Assembly: GCA_035534295.1 (NCBI GenBank) | Contig: DATLSE010000020.1 | Location: 1 to 64,000, forward strand | Direction: 5' to 3' | Source of the DNA: DATKQJ01 sp035534295 | GTDB lineage: Bacteria; Chloroflexota; Dormibacteria; Dormibacterales; Dormibacteraceae | Length of the DNA stretch: 64,000 bases | Shown: one piece after another, positions 29,771-40,513 of the stretch | How the letters are laid out: each line of letters begins with the position of its first letter | Position numbering within the stretch: the stretch's first letter is position 1 | Notes under the pieces: model-generated | What the model was told of the DNA's origin: nothing | Database searches by the model: none | The model's input: the letters and a program-made list of their open reading frames with translations, nothing else | Program-made: the position numbers and the translations under genes

Positions 29771-30202
29771 CTATGTACCGCTCCTGCCGCGGCGGATGCG
29801 GGCCAACCGCAGGCGGGCCTCAGCCATCTCCAGATTCTGGAGCAGGATCGACTGCTCAGATGCGGTCAGCTCTCCAGCCATCGCCTGCCGAGCCTCCTCG
29901 CGAGCGCGCTCGGCCGACTCCTCGCTGATGTCCTCGGCCCGCTCCGCCACGTCGGCGAGCACCGTGACCCGGTCCGGCAGAACCTCCAGAAAGCCGCCCC
30001 CGACGAAGAGCTCTATCTCCTCGGCACCGTTGCGGATGGACAGCAGGCCCGGGCGCAGCGTGGTCAGCAGAGGCGAGTGCCGGGGTAGGATACCGAGCTC
30101 ACCCTCCACCCCCTGGCAGACCAGAAAAGGCCGTCCCTGGCCGTCCACCTCGCCCTCAAAGAGCAGGCGCTCGACGCTCACCACCCGCAGCGCGACCCCC
30201 AC
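29771..30202 (-). CDS. atpC: ATP synthase F1 epsilon subunit
   Basis: 143 aa central-stalk subunit: an N-terminal beta sandwich (residues 1-88, with GELGILPRHSPLLTTL) and a C-terminal helical hairpin rich in Arg/Glu (about 95-140), which can inhibit ATP hydrolysis. GTG start three bases after the atpD stop. It is the last gene of the atp operon, followed by murA. Confidence 0.93.
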   Translation of the reverse strand: MGVALRVVSVERLLFEGEVDGQGRPFLVCQGVEGELGILPRHSPLLTTLRPGLLSIRNGAEEIELFVGGGFLEVLPDRVTVLADVAERAEDISEESAERAREEARQAMAGELTASEQSILLQNLEMAEARLRLARIRRGRSGT

Positions 30203-30205
30203 CCG

Positions 30206-31648
30206 CTACGCGTTCCCGGCCAGGATCCGCTCGCCCTGCTCGCGCGCCTCGTCGATCGTGCCGACCATATAGAAGGCCTGCTCGGGCAGATCGTCGTGCT
30301 TGCCCTCCAGGATCTCCTTGAATCCTCTGACCGTCTCTTTGACCGGCACGAAGCGGCCGGTCTTGCCCGTGAAGCGCTCCGCCACGAAGAAGGGTTGGGA
30401 GAGGAATCGCTGGACCCGCCGGGCCCGGGACACGATCTGCTTGTCGTCCTCGGAGAGCTCCTCAATACCCAGAATGGCGATGATGTCCTGCAGCTCCTTG
30501 TAGCGCTGCATGGTTCGCTTGACGCCCTGGGCGACCTGGTAGTGCTCCTCTCCGACTGCGTGCGGGTCCAGGTAGCGGCTGGTCGAATCGAGTGGGTCGA
30601 CCGCGGGATAGATGCCAATGTCGGTCAGGGCCCGGTTCAGGGTCACAGTCGCGCCCAGGTGGGCGAATGTGGTCTGAATGGCCGGGTCGGTCATGTCGTC
30701 GGCCGGTACGTAGATCGCCTGGACCGAGGTGATCGAGCCGGTGAGGGTCGAGGTGATTCGCTCCTCCAAGGCTCCCATCTCGGTCGCCAGGGTGGGCTGA
30801 TACCCCACCGCGGAGGGCATCCGGCCGAGCAGGGCGGACACCTCGGAGCCCGCCAGCAGGTAGCGGAAGATGTTGTCCACGAAGAGCAGCACGTCTGCTC
30901 CCTCGGTGTCTCGGAAGTACTCGGCCATGGTCAGCGCGCTCAGCGCCACCCGGGCTCGTGCGCCGGGGGGCTCGTTCATCTGCCCGAAGACGAGCGAGGT
31001 CTTGTCCAGGACACCGGCGTCGCGCATCTCGTAATACATGTCGTTGCCCTCGCGGGTGCGCTCACCGACGCCGGCGAAGACGCTGCGCCCCTGGTGCTCC
31101 TGGGCGATGTTGCGGATGAGCTCCTGCACGATCACGGTCTTGCCCACCCCGGCGCCGCCGAAGAGCCCGATCTTGGAACCCTTGACAAAGGTGCAGATGA
31201 GGTCGATGACCTTGATCCCCGTCTCCAGGATCTCGATCTTGGTCTGCTGCTCCTCGACCGGAGGGGCCGCGCGATGAATCGGCCAGCGCTCTCCACCCGT
31301 CGGCGTGGGCTCGTCGTCGATGGCCTCTCCGATCACGTTGAACATGCGGCCCAGGGTCTCCGTCCCGACCGGAACCGTGATCGGCGAGCCGGTCCGCTCG
31401 ACCGCATCCCCACGCCGGAAGCCGTCGGTCGAGTCCATGGCGATGCAGCGCACCGCGTTGTCGCCGGTCTGCTGCTCGACCTCCATCGTGACCCGACGCC
31501 CGTCCCCGGTGGTGACCACGATCGCCTCCATGATCTCGGGCAGCGCGCCGGCGGGAAAGGTGACGTCGACCACCGCCCCGATGACCTGGGAGATTCGGCC
31601 CGCAGCACCGGACGCCTGCGGCTTGACCTTGGTCTTAGCCTTCGCCAT
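30206..31648 (-). CDS. atpD: ATP synthase F1 beta subunit
   Basis: Catalytic subunit, 480 aa. P-loop GGAGVGKTVIVQEL, catalytic Glu in GERTREGND, Walker B region VLLFVDNIFRY, and the DELSEED-like element IEELSEDD that contacts the gamma shaft. A short basic Lys/Ala leader (KAKTKVKPQASGAAG) precedes the beta barrel. ATG start, 24 bases after atpG. Confidence 0.97.
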   Translation of the reverse strand: MAKAKTKVKPQASGAAGRISQVIGAVVDVTFPAGALPEIMEAIVVTTGDGRRVTMEVEQQTGDNAVRCIAMDSTDGFRRGDAVERTGSPITVPVGTETLGRMFNVIGEAIDDEPTPTGGERWPIHRAAPPVEEQQTKIEILETGIKVIDLICTFVKGSKIGLFGGAGVGKTVIVQELIRNIAQEHQGRSVFAGVGERTREGNDMYYEMRDAGVLDKTSLVFGQMNEPPGARARVALSALTMAEYFRDTEGADVLLFVDNIFRYLLAGSEVSALLGRMPSAVGYQPTLATEMGALEERITSTLTGSITSVQAIYVPADDMTDPAIQTTFAHLGATVTLNRALTDIGIYPAVDPLDSTSRYLDPHAVGEEHYQVAQGVKRTMQRYKELQDIIAILGIEELSEDDKQIVSRARRVQRFLSQPFFVAERFTGKTGRFVPVKETVRGFKEILEGKHDDLPEQAFYMVGTIDEAREQGERILAGNA

Positions 31649-31672
31649 TTATAGACTCCTTGCCTTCATCGC

Positions 31673-32539
31673 CTAACTCGATGCGCGCAGCGCTTCGGCG
31701 CCACCCACAATTTCCATCAGCTCAGTGGTGATCCCCGCCTGGCGCACCTTGTTCGCCGTCAGGGTCAGGGACTTGATCAGATCGCCCGCCGCCTCGGTCG
31801 CGTTCTGCATCGCGATCATGCGCGCGGAGTACTCGCTCGCCTGGTTCTCCAGCAAGGCCTGATAAACCTGGGTCTCAACGTAGCGCGGCAGGAGCTGGTC
31901 CAGCACCCCCTCGGGATCGGGCTCGTAGATGTAGTCGGCTCCGGCCCTGTCCGGGCTCGCCTCGGGCAGGCTCAAGGGCAGCAGGGGACGGATGACGGGC
32001 TCCTGACGCAGGGTCGAGATCCATCGTTCATAGGCCAGTAGGACGGTGTCCACCCGACCCTGATCGAACTCTTCCAGCGCAGCGGCGATGGAGGGCAGAA
32101 TCTCGTGGATGCGGGGACGGTCGGGCACCCCGGTGCTCTCCGCGACGACGTCTCGGCGAAGCCGGCGCTCGAAGTCGCGCCCCTTGCGGCCGATGCACAC
32201 GTAGCTCGCCTGGCCGCCGTGGTGCTCGTTCAGATGGCGCTGGGCGGCGCGCAGGGTATTGGTGTTGAGCGCGCCGGCCAGACCTTTGTCTGAGGTGATG
32301 AGGATCACCAGCGCCCGATTCCCCTCCCGCCGCTCGAGGTAGGGATGCCGGTACTCGACCGCACGCGCGGACGTGGTCTGCAGCACCTCCAGCATCTTTT
32401 CCGCGTATGGCCGCGTGGCCTGGACCGCAGCCTGAGCGCGGCGCAGCCGGGTCGCAGCCACAACCTGCATCGCCTTGGTTATCTTCTGCGTGTTGCGGAT
32501 GCTCCGGATGCGCAGCCGGATGTCGCGGAGCGAGGCCAA
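31673..32539 (-). CDS. atpG: ATP synthase F1 gamma subunit
   Basis: Rotor shaft, 288 aa. The N-terminal helix ASLRDIRLRIRSIRNTQKITKAMQ and the C-terminal helix ending SLTLTANKVRQAGITTELMEIVGG are the standard coiled-coil pair. I start it at the TTG directly after the atpA stop, with AGGAAG as SD. A longer frame would run 76 codons back through the low-complexity atpA tail in the wrong frame. Confidence 0.94.
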   Translation of the reverse strand: MASLRDIRLRIRSIRNTQKITKAMQVVAATRLRRAQAAVQATRPYAEKMLEVLQTTSARAVEYRHPYLERREGNRALVILITSDKGLAGALNTNTLRAAQRHLNEHHGGQASYVCIGRKGRDFERRLRRDVVAESTGVPDRPRIHEILPSIAAALEEFDQGRVDTVLLAYERWISTLRQEPVIRPLLPLSLPEASPDRAGADYIYEPDPEGVLDQLLPRYVETQVYQALLENQASEYSARMIAMQNATEAAGDLIKSLTLTANKVRQAGITTELMEIVGGAEALRASS

Positions 32540-32540
32540 A

Positions 32541-34187
<1,647 letters not shown>

Positions 34188-34210
34188 CTCTTGTTTTCCC
34201 TCTTCGTGCT

Positions 34211-34741
34211 TCAGGTGGGCGCCAGGCGCCGGCGCAGCTGGCGCAGGCGCGATCTGACGCTGGCGTCTATGACCCGGTCTCCGAGCTGAACCACCAGCCC
34301 GCCCAGGATCGCGGGGTCGACCTCGACCTGGAGCCGCACCTCCTTGCGCAGCCGGCTCGAGAGCTGGCTCAAGAGCCGCTCCCGTTCCGCCGGCTCCAGC
34401 TCGACCGCGCTCGTGACCCGAGCCCGGACGCGATCCTCCTCCAAATCCCGCAGGCGCTCGAACTCCTCGATCAGCTGGCCCAGCTCGAACACCCGGCCCG
34501 AGTTGACCAGGAGCTGGATCAGGTTGTCGCCTCCTGCCTGCGCCCGGCCATTCAGGGCCAGCAGGGCGGCCTCGCGCCGCATCTCCAGGGGCAGGCTGCG
34601 GTTGGCCAGGATGGAGCTCACCTGCGGGTCCGCGAGAACTCCGCGCAGCGTCTGCAGGCGCTCCGCCCACTGCGTCATCTCCCCGTCCTCGCGGGCCAGC
34701 TCGAATACCGCCCGAGCGTAGCGCCTAGCCCCGCCAGCCAC
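34211..34741 (-). CDS. atpH: ATP synthase F1 delta subunit
   Basis: Peripheral-stalk subunit joining F1 to b, 176 aa. An N-terminal helical domain (ARRYARAVFELARED) and the C-terminal signature VDPAILGGLVVQLGDRVIDASVRSRL. GTG start, 12 bases after atpF. A separate delta gene is present, so this is not the b-delta fusion of some mycobacteria. Confidence 0.93.
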   Translation of the reverse strand: MAGGARRYARAVFELAREDGEMTQWAERLQTLRGVLADPQVSSILANRSLPLEMRREAALLALNGRAQAGGDNLIQLLVNSGRVFELGQLIEEFERLRDLEEDRVRARVTSAVELEPAERERLLSQLSSRLRKEVRLQVEVDPAILGGLVVQLGDRVIDASVRSRLRQLRRRLAPT

Positions 34742-34753
34742 GCTTCAAGCTCC

Positions 34754-35281
34754 TCATCTGGACCCGCTTCGCTGAGCCACCTCGGCGATGGCCGCGTCGA
34801 TCAGGACCCGGTGCCGGGCGGAGTCGAGGCCGCCTGCGACCACCTTCTCGGTCGCTGCCACGACCAGGTCGGCCACCTCGGTCCGGACCGCCTCGATGGC
34901 GCGCCGGCGTTCATTCTCAATGTCGGCCCGGGCGCTCTCGGTCATCCGCTTGGCCTCGTCCTCGGCCCGCTGGTGCAGATCCTGACGCAGGGCCTCAGCC
35001 GAGCGCCCTGCCGCCTCCACGATCTCGGCGGCCTGGGCCTGCGCGCTCTGGAGCTTGGCCTCGGCCTGCTTCAGGCTGGCCTCCGCCGCCTCCCTCGACT
35101 TCTCGGCCTGGGTCAGCTGCTCGGCCACGCTCCGCTGTCTGGCCTCCGCCGCGCGGATCACAGGCGGATACACCCAGCGGGCCAGGATCAGGAGCATGAC
35201 CAGGAAGGCCACCACCTCGGCCACGAACGACAGGCTGAGGTCCAGCAGTCCCGCCACCGCCAGATGAAGGCTTGCGGTCAA
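34754..35281 (-). CDS. atpF: ATP synthase Fo b subunit
   Basis: Peripheral stalk, 175 aa. One N-terminal TM helix (about residues 18-38, SFVAEVVAFLVMLLILARWVY) followed by an uninterrupted charged coiled coil rich in Ala/Glu/Lys. Only one b-type gene is present, so a homodimer is expected. The start is TTG, two bases after the atpE stop. Confidence 0.93.
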   Translation of the reverse strand: MTASLHLAVAGLLDLSLSFVAEVVAFLVMLLILARWVYPPVIRAAEARQRSVAEQLTQAEKSREAAEASLKQAEAKLQSAQAQAAEIVEAAGRSAEALRQDLHQRAEDEAKRMTESARADIENERRRAIEAVRTEVADLVVAATEKVVAGGLDSARHRVLIDAAIAEVAQRSGSR

Positions 35282-35283
35282 GG

Positions 35284-35541
35284 CTAACCCCCGACCGCCG
35301 CCGCCACGCCGACGATGAAGTAGAAACCGAGCGCCAGGTTGATGAAGTACATCGCTTCGACCAGACCGATGATGATGAACATGATGCTCTGCAGGCGGGC
35401 CTGTGCCTCCGGCTGGCGGCTCACTCCGGCGATGGTGGCGTTGCCGGCCAGGCCGTCACCGATGGCGGCACCGATGGCGCCTCCGCCGAGGGCCAGACCT
35501 GCCCCGATCAGGGCGCCTGCGAGCGCGATGGCGTGATTCAT
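35284..35541 (-). CDS. atpE: ATP synthase Fo c subunit
   Basis: 85-aa proteolipid forming the rotor ring. Two TM helices: the first has the Gly/Ala-rich packing motif GLALGGGAIGAAIGDG, the loop is SRQPEAQ, and the second carries the ion-binding Glu in GLVEAMYF. The extra Gln and Ser/Thr ligands of Na+-type rings are absent, so the enzyme is probably H+-coupled. ATG with AGGAGGT upstream. Confidence 0.95.
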   Translation of the reverse strand: MNHAIALAGALIGAGLALGGGAIGAAIGDGLAGNATIAGVSRQPEAQARLQSIMFIIIGLVEAMYFINLALGFYFIVGVAAAVGG

Positions 35542-35555
35542 GTGAGGTCTACCTC

Positions 35556-36443
35556 CTAACTCACGTGGTGTCCGGTGGCGGGCACCGGCGCTGGCGGATG
35601 GGGGTCGTGGCCGTGGCCCTCCTCCTCGAGACCCTCTCGCGCCATCCCGAAATAGATGATGGTGAGGAGCATGAAGATGAAGGCCTGGATGGTGCCGACG
35701 AAGAAGACGTCAAACGCCTTCCACAGGATCAGGAGCCCGATTCCCACGGCCGAGAGGGGCTTGACCAAGAGCGGACCACTGGCGGCGGCGCTGATCAACA
35801 ATCCGATCAGGTAGACCATCAGGAGCCCGGCGAACATGTTGCCGAACAGCCGCAGGGCCAGGGTCACCGGCTTGACCAGCTCCTCGATGATGTTGAGCGG
35901 CACGAAGAGGACCCGGAAGGGAACGGGAAGCTCGAAGGGCTTGGTGAAGCGGCGCAGGTAGCCCAGCGGACCTAGAACCTTGATCGAGTACCCCTGGACC
36001 ACAAGGATGACGACGATGGCCATGGCCAGGGTCTGGTTGAGATCGGCGTTGGCGGGATGAATCAGGGGCGCGGGCAGGGGAAAGAAGTCGATCCAGTTGG
36101 CGATCAGGATGTACATCCCGATCGTGGCCGCGATGGGAATGATGAACTCGGCGTCCTCTGCGACCGTTTCCCGCACCAGCCCTCGGGTGTAATCGAGCAG
36201 GAATTCGAGCACCATCTGAAGCTTGCCCGGGGTCCCATGCTGCAGACTGCGGACCACGAGCCAGCCGATGAGCAGCGTGACCAGGATCGCGATCAGGGTC
36301 GAGACCAGGGTGTCGATTGTGATGCCGCAGTAGTAGAAGCGGAGCGCAACCAGATTCAGCGACTGCGAGCCGTTACCGCAGACCGGCAGCAGCGCATGTG
36401 TGCCGGGGGCGGCATCGGCCAGGTAGCCCAGGGGCGACCTCAT
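35556..36443 (-). CDS. atpB: ATP synthase Fo a subunit
   Basis: 295 aa, six TM helices, forming the proton half-channels. The essential Arg lies in VTLALRLFGNMFAG, and the last helix ends with AFIFMLLTIIYFGMA. A long His/Pro-rich C-terminal tail (GHGHDPHPPAPVPATGHHVS) follows. The ATG overlaps the upstream small membrane gene by four bases. Confidence 0.95.
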   Translation of the reverse strand: MRSPLGYLADAAPGTHALLPVCGNGSQSLNLVALRFYYCGITIDTLVSTLIAILVTLLIGWLVVRSLQHGTPGKLQMVLEFLLDYTRGLVRETVAEDAEFIIPIAATIGMYILIANWIDFFPLPAPLIHPANADLNQTLAMAIVVILVVQGYSIKVLGPLGYLRRFTKPFELPVPFRVLFVPLNIIEELVKPVTLALRLFGNMFAGLLMVYLIGLLISAAASGPLLVKPLSAVGIGLLILWKAFDVFFVGTIQAFIFMLLTIIYFGMAREGLEEEGHGHDPHPPAPVPATGHHVS

Positions 36444-36784
36444 CCGCGCACCAGGCTGAAACCCGCGCTGGCCGCGAGCACGAGCTGGCTCAGCGCCACG
36501 CCGAGCAGCGCGAGGATGATCTGGTCCCCGCCCACCAGGGCGCCCAGGGCCACCGCGAGGGCGCTCAGCAGACCCAGCCGTCCCAGGCTGCTGGCACGAA
36601 AGTCCAGATCGGCTCCCAGCGACCAGCGCGCCAGATGGCCGTTGAGCGAACCCAGGAGCAGGCCCCCGACCAGGGCCAGGCCGCCGGGGGCGTGGCCGCT
36701 TGCGACCATGCCCGCACCGAGGGCGAGCGCCAGCCCGGCGCAGACCAAGAGCGTCATCCGAAGGGGGTCCACAGAGGGACTCAC
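36440..36784 (-). CDS. atpI: AtpI-like ATP synthase assembly membrane protein
   Basis: 114 aa with four predicted TM helices and Gly-rich packing; the motif GGLLLGSLNGHLARWSL in the middle resembles the ATP synthase I (UncI) family, thought to help c-ring assembly or Mg2+ supply. GTG start overlapping the upstream gene by four bases (GTGA). The position before atpB is the family's standard one. Confidence 0.75.
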   Translation of the reverse strand: MSPSVDPLRMTLLVCAGLALALGAGMVASGHAPGGLALVGGLLLGSLNGHLARWSLGADLDFRASSLGRLGLLSALAVALGALVGGDQIILALLGVALSQLVLAASAGFSLVRG

Positions 36785-37002
36785 AGGTATCGCCTAAACC
36801 TCGTCACGACCACGGCCGCCGCGGCGGCCGTGCCCACCAACAAACCCGCAACCAGAAAGATCGATCCGCTACCGACCCGACGGTCCAGCATCAGACCTAG
36901 GACGAATGGCACCACGAAAGCTCCCGCGATGAGTACGCCCATCGCCAACATCCCTCTTCCCGTGGGATAAGACCGCTGGCCGCCGTCGCCACCGGACGTC
37001 AT
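36781..37002 (-). CDS. AtpZ-like two-TM protein
   Basis: 73 aa with two TM helices (residues 18-40 and 47-66) separated by LMLDRRVGSGS. This layout and position match AtpZ/F0F1-ATPase-associated proteins (IxxPxxxGxxLDxxxG pattern). A role as ATP synthase accessory is inferred from context. ATG start. Confidence 0.7.
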   Translation of the reverse strand: MTSGGDGGQRSYPTGRGMLAMGVLIAGAFVVPFVLGLMLDRRVGSGSIFLVAGLLVGTAAAAAVVVTRFRRYL

Positions 37003-37014
37003 CCCCGCCAGAGT

Positions 37015-38142
37015 TTAGCTGGTCGAGTCACTGTCCAGCAGGCCGTGGAAGAGCGAGGCCGCCAACCGCCAGCGCACCCCCTGCAAGCGCTCACCCAGGA
37101 GGGTCGAGACGGCCACCACCATGAGCACGATGGCGATGGACAGAATCCGCTTGTGGCCCAACACCATGAGACCCGCCGAGCCCAGGATCGCGGTCGCCGA
37201 GTAGAAGACGACGCAGATCTCGGGCTGGGTCAGTCCGAAGTCGAGCAGGTGGTGATGAATATGGCGGCTGTCCGGATGCGCGATCGACAGTCCAGCTCGG
37301 CGGCGCCGGAATATCGCCAGGCCGGTGTCCAAGATGGGCACGGCAAGGGCCAGGATAGGGACCGCGAGGGCGAACGCCACGGCATCCTTGGCCACTCCCA
37401 GAACCGATATCAGGGCCAGGGCCAGGCCCATCGAGTAGGCGCCTGAATCGCCCATGAAGATGCTGGCCGGATGAAAGTTGAAGACCAGAAAGCCGAGGCA
37501 GGCGCCGGCCAGCGCGCCGGCCAGTATCAGCACATCGGGCTGATGTGAGCGACCGGCCGCGGCCACCAGCAGGATCAGGGCCACGATCGCCACCACCCCT
37601 CCAGCCAAGCCGTCGACGCCGTCGAGCAGATTCACCGTGTTCTCCATGCCCAGGATCCAGAACAGGGTCACGGGCAGCGCCAGCCAACCCAACTCGACCA
37701 CCTGGTGGCCCGGAATGCCGATGAAATCGATGCGGAAACTGGCCCCAAATCCGAGCATGGCGACGAGCGCGATCGTGGCCTGTAGAAGGAGCTTGATCCA
37801 GGCCGGCATTTCGCGCGCGTCGTCGATCAGGAATATGAGCGCGGTCAGCCCGCAGACCAAGAGCAGCGCCAGATGGGTGCGGTCGTGGGTGGCGAACACC
37901 AGGACCGAAAGGGAGAACGCGAGGTAGACCGCCAGCCCTCCCAGGTAGGGCACGGGGCGAACGTGAATGTCCCGCTCCCGCGAGGGCTTGGAGACAAAGC
38001 CAAGTCGCCGGGCCAGGAGCGCGGCCAGCGGGGTCAGGAGCAGCGCGGCGGCAAGAGCGATCAGGGTCGGACGCGCCGCCGGTCCCAGGTGCTGCTGGAT
38101 GGAACTCCAGGACTGCGGGCTGAAGAATCCGCTCGAATTCAT
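37015..38142 (-). CDS. Undecaprenyl-phosphate GlcNAc-1-phosphate transferase (WecA/TagO family)
   Basis: 375 aa, about 11 TM helices. Catalytic Asp pair in LIDDAREMP, the NLLDGVDGLAGG motif and the His-rich loop HIHHHLLDFG are those of the WecA/TagO/MraY superfamily, with the WecA-type HIHHHL signature. It makes polyprenyl-PP-GlcNAc, the primer for teichoic-acid-like or other envelope polymers, and so links with the WecG-like enzyme at 23440. It lies between glyA and the atp operon. Confidence 0.9.
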   Translation of the reverse strand: MNSSGFFSPQSWSSIQQHLGPAARPTLIALAAALLLTPLAALLARRLGFVSKPSRERDIHVRPVPYLGGLAVYLAFSLSVLVFATHDRTHLALLLVCGLTALIFLIDDAREMPAWIKLLLQATIALVAMLGFGASFRIDFIGIPGHQVVELGWLALPVTLFWILGMENTVNLLDGVDGLAGGVVAIVALILLVAAAGRSHQPDVLILAGALAGACLGFLVFNFHPASIFMGDSGAYSMGLALALISVLGVAKDAVAFALAVPILALAVPILDTGLAIFRRRRAGLSIAHPDSRHIHHHLLDFGLTQPEICVVFYSATAILGSAGLMVLGHKRILSIAIVLMVVAVSTLLGERLQGVRWRLAASLFHGLLDSDSTS

Positions 38143-38176
38143 CCCCGCGCCCTGGGCGTGCTGACCTCAGCCCGGC

Positions 38177-39460
38177 TCAACCGGCCGTATAGGGGAGCGG
38201 GTACCTGGTGCATAGATCCAGGGTGCGCTCCCGGATCTGATCCAGCCTGGCTGCCTCGCCGCCCGCCTGAACCGCCTCCAGCAGATCGACGACGCAGTCG
38301 GCGATCTCCACCATCTGCTCCGGTCCCATGCCCCGGGTGGTGACGTTTGGGGTGCCGAGCCTGATTCCGCTGGGATTGAACTTGGAGGCCTCGTCAAACG
38401 GAATCGCGTTGCTGTTGAGGGTGATGCCCACCCCATCCGCCAGGTCCTGCACGGCCCGGCCCTTGAGCCCGAGTGGGCGCAGATCACAGAGCATCAGGTG
38501 ATTGTCCGTACCGCCTGTGGTCAGACGCAGGCCGCGCTCGCTGAGGCGCTGAGCCAGGACGGCGGCGTTGTCCACCACGCGCTGCGCGTAGTCCTTGAAG
38601 GCGGGCTTCAGGGCCTCCCCGAAGCAGACCGCCTTGGCCGCAATCGCGTGCATAAGAGGGCCGCCCTGAGTGCCCGGGAACAGGGCTGAATCGAGCTCCC
38701 GTCTGAGCTCGTCTCCGGCCGCCAGGATCATCCCGCCCCAGGCGCCGCGAAGCGTCTTCTGGGTCGTGGTCGTGACCACGTGCGAGTGGGGGACCGGATT
38801 GGGATAGACGCCCCCCGCCGCCAGGCCGGCGAAATGGGCCATGTCGGTCAGCAATACCGCTCCGACCGAGTCCGCGATCTGGCGCATGCGCTTGAAGTCG
38901 ATGCGCCGCGGATAGGCTGAATAGCCGGCGATCAGCATGCGCGGCCGGACCTGTTCGGCCAGCGTCTGAACCTGGTCATAGTCGATCAGTTCGCTCTCCC
39001 GGTCGACACCGTAGGAGTGGATCTCGTACAGCTTGCCGCTGAAGTTGGCCGGGCTGCCATGGGTCAAATGGCCGCCGGCCGACAGGTCCATGCCCATGAC
39101 CCGATCGCCGGGCTGGCAGATGGCGGCATAAACGGCCGCGTTGGCCTGGCTGCCGGAATGGGGTTGAACGTTCACGTACTCGGCCCCGAACAGAGCGCTC
39201 GCGCGGTCGATGGCGAGCTGCTCGACCAGATCGACCACCTCGCAGCCCCCGTAGTAGCGACGGCCGGGGTAACCCTCGGCGTACTTGTTGGTGAGCAGAG
39301 TGCCCAGAGCCTCCAGGATGGCCGGGCTGGCCAGGTTCTCGGAAGGAATCAGCTCCAGGGTCTGGCTCTGGCGGGTGTATTCGCGCCGGATCAGGTCGGC
39401 AACCTCGGGATCGCTCCGTTCCAGGGCCTGCAGCAAAGGCAAAGTTCTGGTGTCAGCCAT
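38177..39460 (-). CDS. glyA: Serine hydroxymethyltransferase
   Basis: PLP enzyme converting serine and tetrahydrofolate to glycine and methylene-THF. 427 aa from the ATG at 39460; the longer frame adds 55 residues that do not belong to the family. The PLP Lys235 lies in VTTTTQKTLRGAWGG. The normal sequence is THKTLRGPRGG, so the conserved His before the lysine is Gln here and PR is AW. Other motifs are normal (LIPSENLAS, PHSGSQANAAVY). Cotranscribed with wecA. Confidence 0.93.
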   Translation of the reverse strand: MADTRTLPLLQALERSDPEVADLIRREYTRQSQTLELIPSENLASPAILEALGTLLTNKYAEGYPGRRYYGGCEVVDLVEQLAIDRASALFGAEYVNVQPHSGSQANAAVYAAICQPGDRVMGMDLSAGGHLTHGSPANFSGKLYEIHSYGVDRESELIDYDQVQTLAEQVRPRMLIAGYSAYPRRIDFKRMRQIADSVGAVLLTDMAHFAGLAAGGVYPNPVPHSHVVTTTTQKTLRGAWGGMILAAGDELRRELDSALFPGTQGGPLMHAIAAKAVCFGEALKPAFKDYAQRVVDNAAVLAQRLSERGLRLTTGGTDNHLMLCDLRPLGLKGRAVQDLADGVGITLNSNAIPFDEASKFNPSGIRLGTPNVTTRGMGPEQMVEIADCVVDLLEAVQAGGEAARLDQIRERTLDLCTRYPLPYTAG

Positions 39461-39515
39461 GGCATGAATGCTAACCGGCTGGAATCGGCGGGGCGGGAAT
39501 GCGGTTTGGAGCTGG

Positions 39516-39890
39516 GTGCCTACTCCACCCCCCGACCGCGCCGATCTTTTACGCCGCCCGCTGATCGCCCACCTTGCCACCGTGCGACCGGACGGACGCC
39601 TGCAGAGCAATCCGATGTGGTTCATCTACGAGGACGGGCGCCTGCTCATGTCCCACACTCGCAGCCGGCAGAAGTTCACCAACCTCAACGCCGATCCGCG
39701 CTTCGCCCTCTCCATGCACGACCCCGAAAGTCCGGATCGCTACCTCGAAGTGCGCGGGGTGGTTGAAAGGGTGGAGGACGATTCCGACGGAGTCTTCATG
39801 CGCCGCGTGCAGGAGCACTACGACCAGCACTTCGAGGCCGATTGGAGTGATCGGGTGATCCTGGTCCTGCAGCCCGAGGTCTACCGCTAG
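39516..39890 (+). CDS. PPOX-class (pyridoxamine-phosphate-oxidase-like) flavin/F420-binding protein
   Basis: About 124 aa, split-barrel fold: AHLATVRPDGRLQSNPMWF, then LLMSHTRSRQKFTNLNADPRFALS, and YLEVRGVVERVED. Small proteins of this type reduce substrates with F420 or FMN, or bind haem. Substrate unknown. Start at GTG 39516 (SD GGAG) rather than the ATG at 39468, because the latter would lie eight bases from the divergent glyA start. Convergent with sua5, overlapping by four bases. Confidence 0.82.
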   Translation: MPTPPPDRADLLRRPLIAHLATVRPDGRLQSNPMWFIYEDGRLLMSHTRSRQKFTNLNADPRFALSMHDPESPDRYLEVRGVVERVEDDSDGVFMRRVQEHYDQHFEADWSDRVILVLQPEVYR

Positions 39891-40513
39891 ATCGGATCGG
39901 GCGGCGAGCTCAAATAGGCGGCCAGCTCTGTAGCGACCACCGGCCCCGGGCGCAGGATTTGTCCCCGCACCCGGGTCAGGTCCAGAACCGTGCTGGCCTG
40001 TCCCCCGGGAACGGGCCCGCCATCGAGTACGGCGTCCACGCCCGGCAGCGAGGCCGCCTCCAGAGCGGTCAGCGCCGGTGGGGCGCCCGAACGGTTGGCG
40101 CTGGTCGTGGCCAGGCCTTCGGGCACACGCTCGAGCAGGCGCAGCGCCAGGGCGTGGTCGGGAACCCTAACCCCGATCGATCGGGGCTTGCCCGCCGCCA
40201 GCGGCGGGCGGACGCCTCGAGCTGCGGGCAGCACCAGGGTCAGGGGGCCGGGCCAGAATCGCTCCATGGCTCCTCGAGCGGCAAGGCTCGGTCGGGCCCA
40301 GCGGCCCACCCCCGCGGAATCGGCCAGCATCAAGATCAGGGGCTGACTCGAGTCGCGTCCCTTCAGTTCGTAGATCCGGCGCATGGCGCGCTCATCGCCA
40401 GCCCGGGCGGCGAGCCCGTACACGGTATCGGTGGGGAACGCAAGCACGCCCCCCGAGCGCAGCACCGAGACCGCGCGCTCAAGCCCCGACAGATCCGGAG
40501 TCAGGAAATCCAA
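39887..40513 (-). CDS. Threonylcarbamoyl-AMP synthase (Sua5/YrdC/TsaC)
   Basis: 208 aa enzyme making threonylcarbamoyl-AMP for tRNA t6A37. Catalytic motifs KGRDSSQPL (K, R) and ATTSANRSG (S-x-N) are present; the C-terminal Sua5 domain is missing, so this is the short TsaC type. TTG start inside the end of prmC (13-bp overlap), giving coupled translation. Confidence 0.9.
   Translation of the reverse strand: MDFLTPDLSGLERAVSVLRSGGVLAFPTDTVYGLAARAGDERAMRRIYELKGRDSSQPLILMLADSAGVGRWARPSLAARGAMERFWPGPLTLVLPAARGVRPPLAAGKPRSIGVRVPDHALALRLLERVPEGLATTSANRSGAPPALTALEAASLPGVDAVLDGGPVPGGQASTVLDLTRVRGQILRPGPVVATELAAYLSSPPDPI

Noticed and set aside
29741..30202. Possible split or truncated atpC
   Set aside because: The length (143 aa) and both domains are complete; the Arg/Glu-rich end is normal for the helical hairpin.
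37003..39460. Glycine or other riboswitch before glyA
   Set aside because: Only 55 bases separate the glyA ATG from the divergent PPOX start, and no riboswitch core motif was found.
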